Below are positions 25,550 through 35,590 of a DNA stretch of 63,857 nt, piece after piece. Each line of letters opens with the position of its first letter. The first letter of the stretch is position 1. The position numbers were made by a program, and so were the translations under genes. This stretch comes from CAYOEZ01 sp964402955 (GTDB taxonomy: Bacteria; Chloroflexota; DTOL01; DAOUCN01), in the NCBI GenBank assembly GCA_964402955.1, contig CAYOEZ010000004.1, positions 1 through 63,857 on the forward strand, written 5' to 3'. The notes under the pieces were generated by a model. That model saw only the letters and a list, made by a program, of their open reading frames with translations, had not been told where the DNA came from and searched no databases.

Positions 25550-27061
25550 GTGAGCAAGAAAAAGACAACACCGCAAGCGAATGAGCGGAATCAGGAGACC
25601 ACGTCGCCGCCCATCGTTGGAGAGCACAATCCTCCGGTCATTCGAGACCGCCGTGCGCTCGAAAGCACGTTGTTTGATCTGCATCGCCTGCTCGAGACCA
25701 AAGAGTTCAAGAATGTGGACGAAGCGAACGCCTTTCTGGCAGAGGTGACCAGGAACGGTGGCCGCATCGTGGCGCCACCGGCAGCGACGCCGCTGGAGAG
25801 AGCGCAGGATGTCGTTTACGAGGGATGGTGGGCTGAGGGTAAGAAACGCGGGAAAGTGGCACAGCAGGGGGTGGAAAGCTGTCCGGCGTGGGCCGTTGCC
25901 TATGTTCTCCTTGCTGAGGAGTCTGCGCAGACGATGGAGGAAGCCCACACGCTGTATACGAAGGCAGTTGCTGCAGGAGAACGTGCCCTTGGCCCGCAGG
26001 CATTCAATGATCTGGTCGGCGCCTTCTGGGGTATCATGGAAACGCGTCCCTACATGCGCGCCAGGCACGGGCTAGCGAATTCGCTGTGGGAACTTGGTCA
26101 CCGCGACGCTGCCATCGCCCACTACCAGGACATGTTGCGCCTGAACCCCGGAGACAACCAGGGCGTACGCTATGTGTTACTCGCGAAACTCATACTAATG
26201 GAACGAGATAGCGATGCTACGAATCTGCTGGCCCGACATCCGGATGACCCCACTGCCGACTGGCACTACAGTCGAGCGTTGCTTGCCTTCCGCAGCGGTG
26301 GAGATAGCCCGCAGGCCCGGGCGCTTCTGTCAAAGGCCCTGGAGGTCAACCCCTTTGTGCCTCTCTACATGTCGGGCGCAAAGCAGCTTCCGAGCGACAT
26401 TCCGGACCGCATCGGGTTCGGTGATGAAAGCGAGGCGCAGGTCTACCTTGTCGATTATGGCACGGGGTGGATCGATTCACCCGGTGCACCGGAATGGCTG
26501 GGGTCCACACTAACGAAGGATCCAGAAGCCATGGACCGGGTGGCCGCGGCTGCATTAAGCTCGCTCTCGTTCGAAGACATCAAGAGTGACATCAACAGAA
26601 AATGGCGAAAAGATCAGGATGCCAAAGCGATCAATCTCGATACGAAGCTGCAGGCTGCTCTCAACAAATGCCCGGCGCCATGGATCGAGGGTATGGCTGC
26701 TACGGTGGGATCCACACGTAAGGGGATCAAACGCGACAAGATAGCAGCCATTGTCGCCCATCTGACCAACAGGGACAAGCTGAAGAGCGCTGTTTCGTCA
26801 TTGCCGCCGCAGGGACGGGCCGCTCTGTTGCTGGCGCTCAAGAAGGGCTGGGTGAAGTATGGCGAGCTGACGCGTCGCTTTGGGACAGATGAAGGCGACG
26901 GTTGGTTCTGGGACGAGCAGCCTCCGACATCAGTTCTGGGGCAATTGCGCGTGAGGGGACTGCTGTTTGTTGGCACGGCGGGCATAAGCGGGCGCAACTA
27001 CAAAGTGGCCGTTGTTGCCAGCGAGCTTCGCTCGCTGCTGCAAGCGCTTCTCATGCCATAA
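25550..27061 (+). CDS. TPR-like protein, unknown function
   Basis: A 503-residue soluble protein beginning at GTG 25550 after GTAGGAGGGACAA. The middle (about 80-290) is helical with TPR-like pairs, including TPLERAQDVVYEGWW, ARHGLANSLWELGHRDAAI and ARALLSKALEVNPFVPLYM, and resembles the ST7-type TPR proteins found in many bacteria. The segment YLVDYGTGWIDSPGAPEWL follows. The C-terminal 150 residues look like a separate helical domain ending in a winged-helix-like stretch (LGQLRVRGLLFVGTAGISGRN). The function is unknown. Its end meets the DUF3795 gene head-on across a hairpin. Confidence 0.75.
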   Translation: MSKKKTTPQANERNQETTSPPIVGEHNPPVIRDRRALESTLFDLHRLLETKEFKNVDEANAFLAEVTRNGGRIVAPPAATPLERAQDVVYEGWWAEGKKRGKVAQQGVESCPAWAVAYVLLAEESAQTMEEAHTLYTKAVAAGERALGPQAFNDLVGAFWGIMETRPYMRARHGLANSLWELGHRDAAIAHYQDMLRLNPGDNQGVRYVLLAKLILMERDSDATNLLARHPDDPTADWHYSRALLAFRSGGDSPQARALLSKALEVNPFVPLYMSGAKQLPSDIPDRIGFGDESEAQVYLVDYGTGWIDSPGAPEWLGSTLTKDPEAMDRVAAAALSSLSFEDIKSDINRKWRKDQDAKAINLDTKLQAALNKCPAPWIEGMAATVGSTRKGIKRDKIAAIVAHLTNRDKLKSAVSSLPPQGRAALLLALKKGWVKYGELTRRFGTDEGDGWFWDEQPPTSVLGQLRVRGLLFVGTAGISGRNYKVAVVASELRSLLQALLMP

Positions 27062-27065
27062 CCCA

Positions 27066-27107
27066 CAGAGGACACAGAGAGTTCAGTTCTCCGTGTCCTC
27101 CGCGTCT
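27066..27107. terminator. Imperfect hairpin between convergent genes
   Basis: CCACAGAGGACACAGAG and CTCCGTGTCCTCCGCGTC pair imperfectly around a short loop. It uses the same CACAGAG/CTCTGTG words as the hairpin at 45137-45200 and the MITE copies. Confidence 0.5.
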
Positions 27108-27123
27108 TGGTGATGAATAGTGT

Positions 27124-27546
27124 CTACGCCCAATCCCAGGGGCGGCGTGTGGCGGCGGCAATGCGCTCACGCACCTGGCAAAAGGGCAGAACAAAACGAG
27201 CGAAATCATCTTCGGACAGGGTATCGGCCAGTTTCTCCAGCCCATCGTACTGGGACTGCACACGTTCAAGCTCGGCGCAGGGATACGTGTCGCACGTGCC
27301 ACAATTGGCAATGCCCTTGCTCATGGCGCACTGGCGCACCCAGCAGTCCTTGCACGTCGCCAGAACGGGGCCGTCGGCGCTCATACAGCCAACGCAGACC
27401 AGCGCCTCTGGGGCAAAGTCCATCTTGTAGATGTCGTGCCAGGCCCTGGCGACTCGTTCCTTGATGGCAGGGTCGGCGGTCTGGCCTGCTACATATGCGC
27501 CACACTCTGAACACACAACACCGCACGCTGACATGCGACCAGGCAT
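27124..27546 (-). CDS. DUF3795-like cysteine-rich protein
   Basis: A 140-residue cysteine-rich protein. Cys pairs occur in SACGVVCSECGAYVAG near the start, VCVGC and CKDCWVRQCAMSKG in the middle, and NCGTCDTYPC further on, which is the pattern of DUF3795 proteins, probably metal- or cluster-binding. The biochemical role is unknown. ATG 27546 is chosen because GAGGAGGATAACA precedes it. The final third is helical and has no cysteines. Confidence 0.85.
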   Translation of the reverse strand: MPGRMSACGVVCSECGAYVAGQTADPAIKERVARAWHDIYKMDFAPEALVCVGCMSADGPVLATCKDCWVRQCAMSKGIANCGTCDTYPCAELERVQSQYDGLEKLADTLSEDDFARFVLPFCQVRERIAAATRRPWDWA

Positions 27547-27582
27547 TGTTATCCTCCTCAGGGGCTGCGACGATACGGCCAT

Positions 27583-27764
27583 CTATCTGCGTACATTATA
27601 GCAGATTCTTGCCCGAACGCAACGCAGAGCGCGGATGGGATGAACGGGACGCGGATTCGCGCGGAAGAAGCCGCGGATGCCCGCCGATCTAACTATGCCT
27701 GTGCTGATCCGCTGCAGTTTCCGCGCAAATCCGCTTCCCCTTATCCCCAAATCCCCGCCGGACG
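27583..27764. other. Non-coding gap with GCGGAT-rich repeat words
   Basis: Contains repeated GCGGAT, CGCGGATTCGCGCGG and AATCCGC words like those at 1720-1790 and 2690-2750. No gene is seen. Confidence 0.4.
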
Positions 27765-28841
27765 TCACTCCCCTATCCTTTCCCACAGGAAGTCGTAGGC
27801 GCGCCGGCCGCTGATGCTGTGCCGGCCCTCGAACTCGTCGACCTCCACATCCGCGTCCGCATTGCCGCCCAGGATCGCACACGCCTCACGCGCTCGCTGC
27901 ACGCTGCGGCGCACAACCTCGACGGGGAAAATCGGGTCACGTGTGCCCGTTTCCACGAGCAGCGGCCGCGGTAGGATCAGCCCCACGATGTCGGTCATCT
28001 CGCCGATGGTCAAAAGCCCGGGCACCAAATTGCAGGTGCAGTGGTTCATGGCCAGAATGCTGGCGGCAAAGCTGGAGTAGTAGCCGCTGACAACACAGGC
28101 CTCGATGCGCGCATCGAGCGCGGTTGCAAAGAAGGTGAGCATGCCGCCGCCGGAAATGCCCATCATCCCCAGCCGGCCGGTGTCTGCCTCCGCTAGCGTG
28201 GACAGGTAATCGATGAGGCGCATGTCATCACGCACACGCAGCCCCAGCGCCGACTTGCCGAGCATGAAGGCATAGGTCGCAGCATTGTGGCAGGTGGTTG
28301 GCTCGCCCTGGCCCAACTCGCGGTCGAGGTAGGAGTAGTCTGTGCGCCGCTCGCCGAAGCAGGAGATCTCGGGCGCCGCCACCAGGAAGCCGCGCCGGCA
28401 CAGGGCAACGCCGAAGTCCTTGTGGTAGCCGTCGGGCGCCATGCGCTCCGTCCCATCCTCCCACAGACCCACTATGTCCTTCACCCCATAGCCGTGCCCG
28501 CAATTGGCGACAACCACCGGCAGCGGGCGTTTGCCCGTCTTGGGGATGAGCAAATAGACCGGCATCTGGACGAAGGGCGCTGTCGTGATGAGCACCTTGC
28601 GCCGGATGAAGTCGCCGCGGTCAACCTCTTCGATGATCTGTGGCTGTGCGTCAACACGCGGGCTATCGAGGAAGCCAACCAGATCAGCCAGCGCCGGGCG
28701 GCAGGCCTTCTGCCAGGCCAGCGCGGCCTGTGCCGTCGTTGCCGTGAACGGGTAGCGCGCGGCTGTGCGCGCAAGCTCGCGCAGCTCGGTGGTGGGCTGC
28801 AGCTCAGGCATGTCTGCGGGTTTGAGTACAATGCTCGCCAT
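27765..28841 (-). CDS. Alpha/beta hydrolase family protein (acetyl-xylan-esterase-like)
   Basis: A 358-residue alpha/beta hydrolase. A helical N-terminal part leads into PVVVANCGHGYGVKD, a conserved HKDFGVALCRRGFLVAAPE, the nucleophile elbow GISGGGML, the acidic TGTRDPIFPVE and the His-containing FEGRHSISG. The order fits the dienelactone-hydrolase/acetyl-xylan-esterase-like group that acts on sugar esters or small esters. No secretion signal is visible. ATG 28841 follows AGGAGGCGCATC; the frame is open to 29072 but the upstream part crosses a heptamer repeat and the next gene's promoter region. Confidence 0.83.
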   Translation of the reverse strand: MASIVLKPADMPELQPTTELRELARTAARYPFTATTAQAALAWQKACRPALADLVGFLDSPRVDAQPQIIEEVDRGDFIRRKVLITTAPFVQMPVYLLIPKTGKRPLPVVVANCGHGYGVKDIVGLWEDGTERMAPDGYHKDFGVALCRRGFLVAAPEISCFGERRTDYSYLDRELGQGEPTTCHNAATYAFMLGKSALGLRVRDDMRLIDYLSTLAEADTGRLGMMGISGGGMLTFFATALDARIEACVVSGYYSSFAASILAMNHCTCNLVPGLLTIGEMTDIVGLILPRPLLVETGTRDPIFPVEVVRRSVQRAREACAILGGNADADVEVDEFEGRHSISGRRAYDFLWERIGE

Positions 28842-28936
28842 GATGCGCCTCCTGGGGGATGTGTTTCGTGCGTCGTGCAGAGGGAGTATAGCACGATCAG
28901 ATAGTGTTACGCAATGCATCCAATGGACGACAAGAC

Positions 28937-28966
28937 GGTATGGTCCCTGTACCCTGCTCCCTATGC
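28937..28966. repeat. Short heptanucleotide repeat
   Basis: GTCCCT, GTACCCT, GCTCCCT in near-heptamer register, in the gap between the hydrolase and the giant surface protein. Confidence 0.45.
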
Positions 28967-29007
28967 TTTTCAGCGTTGGCTGGCATTGCATATCATGCTG
29001 TATTCTG

Positions 29008-29036
29008 TTGACACGGCGGCGGACGTGTGCTATTCT
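29008..29036 (+). promoter_or_regulatory. Promoter of the giant surface protein gene
   Basis: A perfect TTGACA at 29008-29013, a 17-base spacer, then TATTCT at 29031-29036. The predicted leader is about 90 bases. Confidence 0.7.
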
Positions 29037-29134
29037 TACACTATTCTCGCACCAAAATAGCGGAAACGGCACTGGCTACAGCCGGCGCACATCCCCCGTA
29101 GCCAGACGCCACAAGCCCAGATGGAGCCGCAACC

Positions 29135-32100
29135 ATGAAGAAGCCCCTCGTTGCACCGCTCTCGCTACTCGCCTTGTTCGCTGTGCTCATCGTCGCCATT
29201 CTTGTGTCACCCTACCTCCGCGCCAGCGGAGCTGCCCCAGGGGAAACGCTGGCCGCACCCCAGGCCGCGCCGCCCGATGTAGGGCAACAGGGTTCCCTTC
29301 TTCCATCTAGCGCCGCACTGCGTCCTCCTTACGTCAATGTGCACATCGCCCTGGAGAGCGACAGCGACGAGCGCTACCTGGCGGCCCTGCTGGGCCCGCT
29401 GCAAGCTCTGGGCTGGACGGCTGATTTTTACGTCGCCCCGGGCTTCGCCCAAGAGCATCCGGCCGCTGTTGCCGCGCTCGCAGCGCAGAAGCAGAGCCTG
29501 GGCGTATTGGTCTCCTTCGACGCCGCCCTGCCACTCGACCAGCAGCTCGATCAGGTCGCTGCTGCCGCCGCCATCGTGCGCCTGGCAGCCGGACTTGCAC
29601 CTGAGGCTCCCCTCCACCTGGCCTTCTCCGGCAACGTGCAGCCCTACGCCCAGGTGAAAGGCCTGCTGCGCGCCCTGCCCGACCTGGGCATCGTCAGCGC
29701 CACAGGCGTTTTCCCGGTGGGCGACGACTTCTACTGCTCGTATTGCGCCCACAACAAGCGCCTCATGTACCCCCTACCCGACGAGAAGGAAGCACGGATC
29801 ATCATGATCCCGGAGGCGCTTAGCCTGGCCCCCGAGGCCGCTGCGGCGGCGCCGCAAAGGACTGTACAGGGCAGCGGCGGCGAGAGCCTGGTTGCCTTGG
29901 ACGATGCCATCTTCGCCGCTCTGCCCGTTGCTCTCACCAGCGCGGGGTCGCGTACCGTATTCGGCGCGGCTCAGGCCGGCTACGACGCCTTTGTGGCGCA
30001 AAACGGATCGGTCGACGATCCCTCGACACCCTACGTCCACGACAAGTTCCTCACCCTGACGCTGCACCCATCGGTCACGGGCGCTTCGCCGGCAGCGCTG
30101 GACGAGTTCACAGGCTTCCTGGCCAGGGTGAAACAGCACAGCGGCAGTCTCACCAGCAACGAGCAGATCATCGGTCTCACCCGCATCGCCCTGGCCGGAG
30201 GATACATCGCCGGGTTGAGCGTGGTGGCCGATACCGACGCAGCAACAGAGGGCAGCCAGGTCATGCTCACGGTCACGTTCAACGCCACCCTCTACTGCCC
30301 CACATACTACTTCCGCACCTACGGCAAGTTCCCATCGCAGAATGCCTGGCGCCTGCAGAGCGAGCACGGCTTCCACGTGGGGGTGGGAACGTGGACGTTC
30401 CTCGATTTCGTTACCATTCCGTTCAGGCCACAGGAAACCGACAGGGTCTACACGCTACGTGTGGTGGGCCGTGCCTGCCTTGTCGGCTCGTGCAACCCGC
30501 CCACCGAGTTCAGCTACGAGGTGATGCGCGAGGTCAAGGTTACCATCCTGAGCATCGACAAGATTGAGGTCACACCCAGCGACAACCCCGTCACCACCAA
30601 GATGGTCACAGTCAAGGCCGTGCTGAAGGGTAATCGGGACGCCGCCGCCACCGTGGCCTGGGAGATCGTGCCTACCGGCTCGCGCGTCAACATGAGCAAC
30701 GGCACAACCATTCCCACCGTGTCGGGGGAGGGCAAACCGTACAAGTACACCCCCGATAAGGATACGCACGGCGAAAAGCAGGTCACGGCGACGGTCACGT
30801 GGGTCATCCACGGGCGCACGTTCGAGGCCACCAAGGACATGGATTTCAATCTGTACTTCAGAAAGTACACCGGCGCGGGCAACAGACCCGCCGATGACAA
30901 CGGCAACGGCGTGCCTAACTGGTTCGAGTACTGGCGCAGCGATGGCTCCGTGCCCGAGTTCAAGCGGTCTGACACGTCGTACGACCCGGCCGACGCTGGC
31001 TACGGAGTCTATCACCCCGACACGGACAAGATCGGCATCGGCGTCCTGGCAGGAGAAACGGACGGCGCCTTCAATATACCCGCTATCCCATCCCTCTGCC
31101 CCGGCGTCAATATTCCCACCAAGACCGGCAGTGACACGGCGCGTGCGACCGTCGTCCACGAGGCGCGGCACAAGACCATGCAACACAACTGGGATGCCGG
31201 CGGCGCCTGGGCCGGGATGGCTGACCCTGACGGTGACGGACTGCCTTCGTCCTACGAAACCGCGGCCGGGCTGGGCGCCAACAACCCCGATAGCTGCAAC
31301 ATGGCGGGGCTGTGGAACTCGGTCTACGCCACCTATGGCGACAACGAGATCATAGCGCGCCAGTCGGAGGTGGGGGTCAAGGGCATCGTGCCTAACGATT
31401 GGGCCAAACCCGGCAAACAGACCACGCCGTCGTTCGCTCCGCCTGTGCTGTCGCTGGAGGCAGAGCGCTCGGGGCCGGTGCTGGGGGGCACGCTTGCACC
31501 GTCACTTGAGGTCGCCGGCCTGGCGGGCCGCTTCAGCTACCTGGCGCGGCTGACCGGCGTTTATGCCGACGCGGGTATCGACAGCAACGGCAACGGGCTG
31601 TTCGACGCTTTGCGGCTGAGCGCCGGCGTGCAGGTCACGGTTTCAGCTTACTACAACATCGTGGCCTGGCTGCAGGGAGCAAGCGTGCCCGACGTCGCCT
31701 GGGCTGCTACCGCAGTCACGCTGCCTACCGGTCTGCAAACGGTCAACCTGCTCTTCGACGGCAAGATCCTGCGCAGCAGTGGCGTCAATGGCCCCTATCG
31801 CATCTTGCGCGTCGAGATCAGGGCCGCCGACCTCCCCGAGCCGGTTGACGCCGCTGCCAATCCCTATGTCACCGCGGCGTACGCGGCGACGGCCTTCGAG
31901 GCGCCTGACGTGGCCTTCAACGGGCGCTTCAGCGAGGCCACGGTGGCGGGCGCCGGCGGCGCCTTTGACCTGCTGCGCCTCAACGTGGGCGTGGACGTGC
32001 AGAGAAGCGGCGTCTACACGGTCAGTGGCGTCCTCATGAGCCTCGGTGGGCTGCCCCTGGCCAGCGCTGAGAGTGCGCCTGACTTCAGCGCCGCCGGGCG

Positions 32101-35100
32101 CTACACCGTCACCCTCGACCTCGACGGGGCGAGCATCCGCCAATGGCGCAGCAACGGCCCCTTTGTGCTGCAGTACCTGGGCGTGCAGGACGCGGGCGAG
32201 AACGACGTTGCCCTGCGCATGAATGCCTACACCACCACCGCCTATGCCTACACCTCCTTCCGCGGCGGCAGCGCCGAGCTGAGAGGGCAGTACGCCAACG
32301 CCGGCATTGATAGCGACGGCAACGGCTCCTTTGAACTGCTGCGCCTGAGCGCGGCCGTCAGCGTGACGACGCCGGGCGAGTACCGCCTGTCCGGCGCGCT
32401 GCTGGACAGCCAGGGCAACACGGTCGTCCGTTCATCGCAGGCGCACATCCTGGGGCGCGGCGTGCAGACGATCACGCTGGACTTCCCTGGCGCCACCATC
32501 GCCGGTCATGGCGTGAATGGCCCGTACACGGCGACATTGACGATCCTCAACCGACTGGGGGAGCCGCAGAGCCGCGAGCCTTTCGGCTATCGCACGGCGG
32601 CCTATACGGCATCGTCTTTCGCTCGGGCGCCGGTGCTGTCGGGGACAGTGCGCAACCAGGTCGGGGTCGCGCTGCCCAATGTAGCCATCCACGTCATGGG
32701 CCCGCAGCAGGCGAGCACGATCAGCGATGCTGGAGGCCGCTATACCATCGGCGGCCTGCCAGCAGGGCGATATGAGCTGCGCGCGCTTCCGTCGCCCGAC
32801 GCCTACTATCAGGAGCAGGCGGCCACACTTGTGCTTACGGGCGGAGTCACGACGACGCTTGACCTGGTGCTGTTGCCAGCCGGGCGCATCACCGGCCATG
32901 TGACCGATCAGAACGGCCAGCCCGTGAGCGCCGAGATCTCCCTGGGTACTTTCGAGCCGGCCCACTTCACCACCGACGCTAATGGCGCCTTCGCGATGAA
33001 CAACCTGGACGCACGAAGCGTCTGGCTCGGCATCTCTGCTCCCGGCACGTGGTGGGTTTATGCCAACGGCGCCCTCACGGGCATCGGCGCAGGCGCCAAA
33101 GTGGAAGTTGTAGCCGGCCGGACGACTGTGGTTGACTTCCACCCGGGGTCTGCCAGCCCTGTGCCCGATATCGCCGTCGGCATAGTCCGCTGGCCGCTCT
33201 TTGTCTCCGGCCCGCACCTGATCTATGGCGTGACCGTGGAGAACCAGGGCACGGCGCCGGCGGCCAACACGCGCATCACGGCCACCCTGCCAGCGGGGGT
33301 CGTCTACTGGTCGGATTCGCACCCCCTGACCACTACTCTCGTCGTAACGCAGCCACAGGTGGTGTGGTCGGCGGGAACGCTTGCCGCCGGCGCGGCTGTC
33401 TCCATCACCCTCGATGCCTGGCTGAACAGTGCGCCGCCGGTGGGCAGCGTGCTGACCGCCACCTTTGCCGCCTCGACGAGCAGCGGCGATCTGCTGCACA
33501 ACAACGACAGCGCCAGAGCGGCGACGTTGGTGCTCACGCCCACGATGGATGCTGCAACCTTCATCGTTGCTGCATCGCCCACCGTTGCACCCGATGGCCA
33601 GGTGACGTATGCTGCTGTTACGTGGAACATCGGTACACTGCCCCTGGCCGGACTGCGCATCACGCAGACTCTGCCGACGCTCACGACCTTTGTGTCCTCC
33701 TACGGCGATTACGCATACACCGTCTCGGGCAGCAACGTGATCTGGAACGTGGGCGCACTGGCGCCATGCAAAGACTCGACCGCCCAGTGTCAAGTGGCGT
33801 TGTTCGTCACTGCACAACTGCAGCCGGGTGTCGCGCTCGGTACCGTCCTGACGAGCACGGTGCGCCTGTCGGCTACCGGCGACAGTAATGCGGCCAACAA
33901 CACGGCACAGGCGGTCTGTGTGGTCGGGTCGGAAGCGCCGGGCTCGGGCTCGAGGCTGAATCTGACACAGTGGCTGGCAACGGGCGACGGTTCCGCTGGC
34001 GGTGACCTGACGTACCTGCTGGCCTACGACCTGAGCAACCTCGGTGTGGGCGTGCTCATCACCGACACGCTGCCGCTCTCTGCCACCTTCGTCGCTTCCT
34101 CCGGCCCGTTCATCCCCACGGTTTCGGGCCGGCAAGTGGTTTGGACCGTGGATGAGCCGTTCGGTGTGCTGGGGCTCACGGCGCACGTGCGCGATAGCAC
34201 AGCGCCGGGAAGTGTGCTGACCAACAGCGTGACCGCCAGCAGCGAAAGTTTCACCGGCGTGACCTCAAGATATGGGGCGCCGGCGCTGGCGCTGGCATCG
34301 CTGCCGGCGGCAGGCCCCGATACCTATGGCTACACGTTCAAGAACAGTACGTCGCCGGGCGGGCCGGTGTACAACTGGGTCGACATCGCCGCCGGCGGTG
34401 TGCGCGTCTGGCCGGCGGGAACCTACGACGATGCCCACGCCGGCCCGTTCAACCTGGGCTTCACGTTCCCCTTCTACGGCAATGCCTACACGCAGCTCTA
34501 CATCAGCAGCAACGGTTACGCCAGCTTCAGCCCGCCGGCAGACGCGCCGCCCTGCGGCGCGGCGCTGCCCTCGCCGTGTGCGTCCAACAACAGCATCTTC
34601 GCCTTTGGCGGAGACGGCATTGTCTCAGCCAGCACCCGCGTCTACTACAAGACACTGAGTAACCCGACGCGCTTCGTGGTGCAATACTCGGCGCTCGGCA
34701 TCGGTGGGGCTGACGTCGCGCCGACCACCTTCCAGATCATCCTCTACCCCAACGGGCAAATCGTCACGCAGTACGGCGAGACGGGGTTGGGCGCTCGGGC
34801 GCAGGTAGTTGGCCTGCAGAGCAACACGGGAGCGATTGGCCTCGACCACGGGCAGACCGTGTTTGACGGCCTGGCAGTGGCCTACACACCGCCGGCCATG
34901 CCGCCCACGGTGACACCCACGCGCACCGCCACACGCACTGGGACGCGCACCGCCACGCCCGGCGCGGCAGCCACGCCCACCGCCACGCCTACCCGCACCG
35001 CCACACGCACCGGAGCGCCGGTGACGAGCGCGACTGCCACACGCACGCAGACGCCAACAGCGACGGGCTCGCCTGGCGGCGGCACGCCAACGCGCACGCC

Positions 35101-35161
35101 CACCGCATCACAGACGCCGCGCTTCAAGCTGATGCTGCCGGTCATCCTGAGCACGCACTAG
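29135..35161 (+). CDS. Giant secreted multidomain surface protein
   Basis: A 2008-residue exported protein. An N-terminal signal or anchor helix (about 5-28) precedes a deacetylase-like alpha/beta region (about 65-330). Ig-like domains follow, then a segment with HEARH (about 674-678, a HExxH form) and a Ca-binding-like DPDGDG. Next come three copies of a beta domain marked by GIDSNGNGxFDxLRLSAG, GVNGPY and TAAYxATxF, two carboxypeptidase-regulatory-like domains (from about 1170), three DUF11-like domains (about 1345-1710), a jelly-roll-like C-terminal domain, a Thr/Pro/Arg-rich stalk (about 1925-1995) and the tail FKLMLPVILSTH. It is probably a cell-surface adhesin or hydrolase. Protease activity is possible but unproven. 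Confidence 0.85.
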   Translation: MKKPLVAPLSLLALFAVLIVAILVSPYLRASGAAPGETLAAPQAAPPDVGQQGSLLPSSAALRPPYVNVHIALESDSDERYLAALLGPLQALGWTADFYVAPGFAQEHPAAVAALAAQKQSLGVLVSFDAALPLDQQLDQVAAAAAIVRLAAGLAPEAPLHLAFSGNVQPYAQVKGLLRALPDLGIVSATGVFPVGDDFYCSYCAHNKRLMYPLPDEKEARIIMIPEALSLAPEAAAAAPQRTVQGSGGESLVALDDAIFAALPVALTSAGSRTVFGAAQAGYDAFVAQNGSVDDPSTPYVHDKFLTLTLHPSVTGASPAALDEFTGFLARVKQHSGSLTSNEQIIGLTRIALAGGYIAGLSVVADTDAATEGSQVMLTVTFNATLYCPTYYFRTYGKFPSQNAWRLQSEHGFHVGVGTWTFLDFVTIPFRPQETDRVYTLRVVGRACLVGSCNPPTEFSYEVMREVKVTILSIDKIEVTPSDNPVTTKMVTVKAVLKGNRDAAATVAWEIVPTGSRVNMSNGTTIPTVSGEGKPYKYTPDKDTHGEKQVTATVTWVIHGRTFEATKDMDFNLYFRKYTGAGNRPADDNGNGVPNWFEYWRSDGSVPEFKRSDTSYDPADAGYGVYHPDTDKIGIGVLAGETDGAFNIPAIPSLCPGVNIPTKTGSDTARATVVHEARHKTMQHNWDAGGAWAGMADPDGDGLPSSYETAAGLGANNPDSCNMAGLWNSVYATYGDNEIIARQSEVGVKGIVPNDWAKPGKQTTPSFAPPVLSLEAERSGPVLGGTLAPSLEVAGLAGRFSYLARLTGVYADAGIDSNGNGLFDALRLSAGVQVTVSAYYNIVAWLQGASVPDVAWAATAVTLPTGLQTVNLLFDGKILRSSGVNGPYRILRVEIRAADLPEPVDAAANPYVTAAYAATAFEAPDVAFNGRFSEATVAGAGGAFDLLRLNVGVDVQRSGVYTVSGVLMSLGGLPLASAESAPDFSAAGRYTVTLDLDGASIRQWRSNGPFVLQYLGVQDAGENDVALRMNAYTTTAYAYTSFRGGSAELRGQYANAGIDSDGNGSFELLRLSAAVSVTTPGEYRLSGALLDSQGNTVVRSSQAHILGRGVQTITLDFPGATIAGHGVNGPYTATLTILNRLGEPQSREPFGYRTAAYTASSFARAPVLSGTVRNQVGVALPNVAIHVMGPQQASTISDAGGRYTIGGLPAGRYELRALPSPDAYYQEQAATLVLTGGVTTTLDLVLLPAGRITGHVTDQNGQPVSAEISLGTFEPAHFTTDANGAFAMNNLDARSVWLGISAPGTWWVYANGALTGIGAGAKVEVVAGRTTVVDFHPGSASPVPDIAVGIVRWPLFVSGPHLIYGVTVENQGTAPAANTRITATLPAGVVYWSDSHPLTTTLVVTQPQVVWSAGTLAAGAAVSITLDAWLNSAPPVGSVLTATFAASTSSGDLLHNNDSARAATLVLTPTMDAATFIVAASPTVAPDGQVTYAAVTWNIGTLPLAGLRITQTLPTLTTFVSSYGDYAYTVSGSNVIWNVGALAPCKDSTAQCQVALFVTAQLQPGVALGTVLTSTVRLSATGDSNAANNTAQAVCVVGSEAPGSGSRLNLTQWLATGDGSAGGDLTYLLAYDLSNLGVGVLITDTLPLSATFVASSGPFIPTVSGRQVVWTVDEPFGVLGLTAHVRDSTAPGSVLTNSVTASSESFTGVTSRYGAPALALASLPAAGPDTYGYTFKNSTSPGGPVYNWVDIAAGGVRVWPAGTYDDAHAGPFNLGFTFPFYGNAYTQLYISSNGYASFSPPADAPPCGAALPSPCASNNSIFAFGGDGIVSASTRVYYKTLSNPTRFVVQYSALGIGGADVAPTTFQIILYPNGQIVTQYGETGLGARAQVVGLQSNTGAIGLDHGQTVFDGLAVAYTPPAMPPTVTPTRTATRTGTRTATPGAAATPTATPTRTATRTGAPVTSATATRTQTPTATGSPGGGTPTRTPTASQTPRFKLMLPVILSTH

Positions 35162-35590
35162 CGCCCTCACGCGCTCAGGCGCTTACCCGGGCGCGGCGCT
35201 GGCGCGCCTTCTCCGGTGTCGGCGCTGTTCAGCGACGTCACGCTGTGGGTTCTCCCGTCTGCGCCACGAAGAGCGTGGCGCGACGGGAGAGGAGAAGAGG
35301 TTGGCTGTCTGTTGGCAGACGCCAACTCACACAAGAGGACGGCGACACGAAAGAAGCTGAGTGGGCGGGCAGGATTGTGACCTTGCGGGCAGAGGGCCAG
35401 ATAGCAGCAGACGCCACACGGCAAGCGGCATGGCGGCGCGAGCACGCCCACATCGAAACCGAAGCCATGCGCAAGCATCTTGGGCTGGGGTGACGTTTCG
35501 TAGGAGACCGTAACAGCGGGCAGGGGTATGTTGACTCCCTGCCCGTTTTCCTGCCCTGTAGGGGCATCGGAGCGGATGTTTTGGGGCCCG
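35162..35590. other. Intergenic region with long hairpin
   Basis: No convincing gene is seen. A 17-bp-stem hairpin at 35251-35290 lies some 90 bases past the giant gene. A short open frame (35245-35493, 82 codons) overlaps the hairpin and has no recognisable features. Confidence 0.5.
35251..35290. repeat. Long hairpin downstream of the giant surface gene
   Basis: TCTCCCGTC and GCGCCACG pair with CGTGGCGC and GACGGGAGA around an AAGAG loop, with one bulged T: 17 paired bases. There is no clear T-run, so it is either a factor-dependent terminator, an mRNA-stability element or a mobile hairpin. Confidence 0.7.

Noticed and set aside
32432..34186. 584-codon minus-strand open frame within the giant surface gene
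   Set aside because: Antisense shadow. Arg/Gly/His-rich, no ribosome site, and the plus strand clearly encodes repeated domains.
35245..35493. 82-codon frame after the giant gene
   Set aside because: Its first third is the hairpin at 35251-35290 and the rest has no family resemblance.
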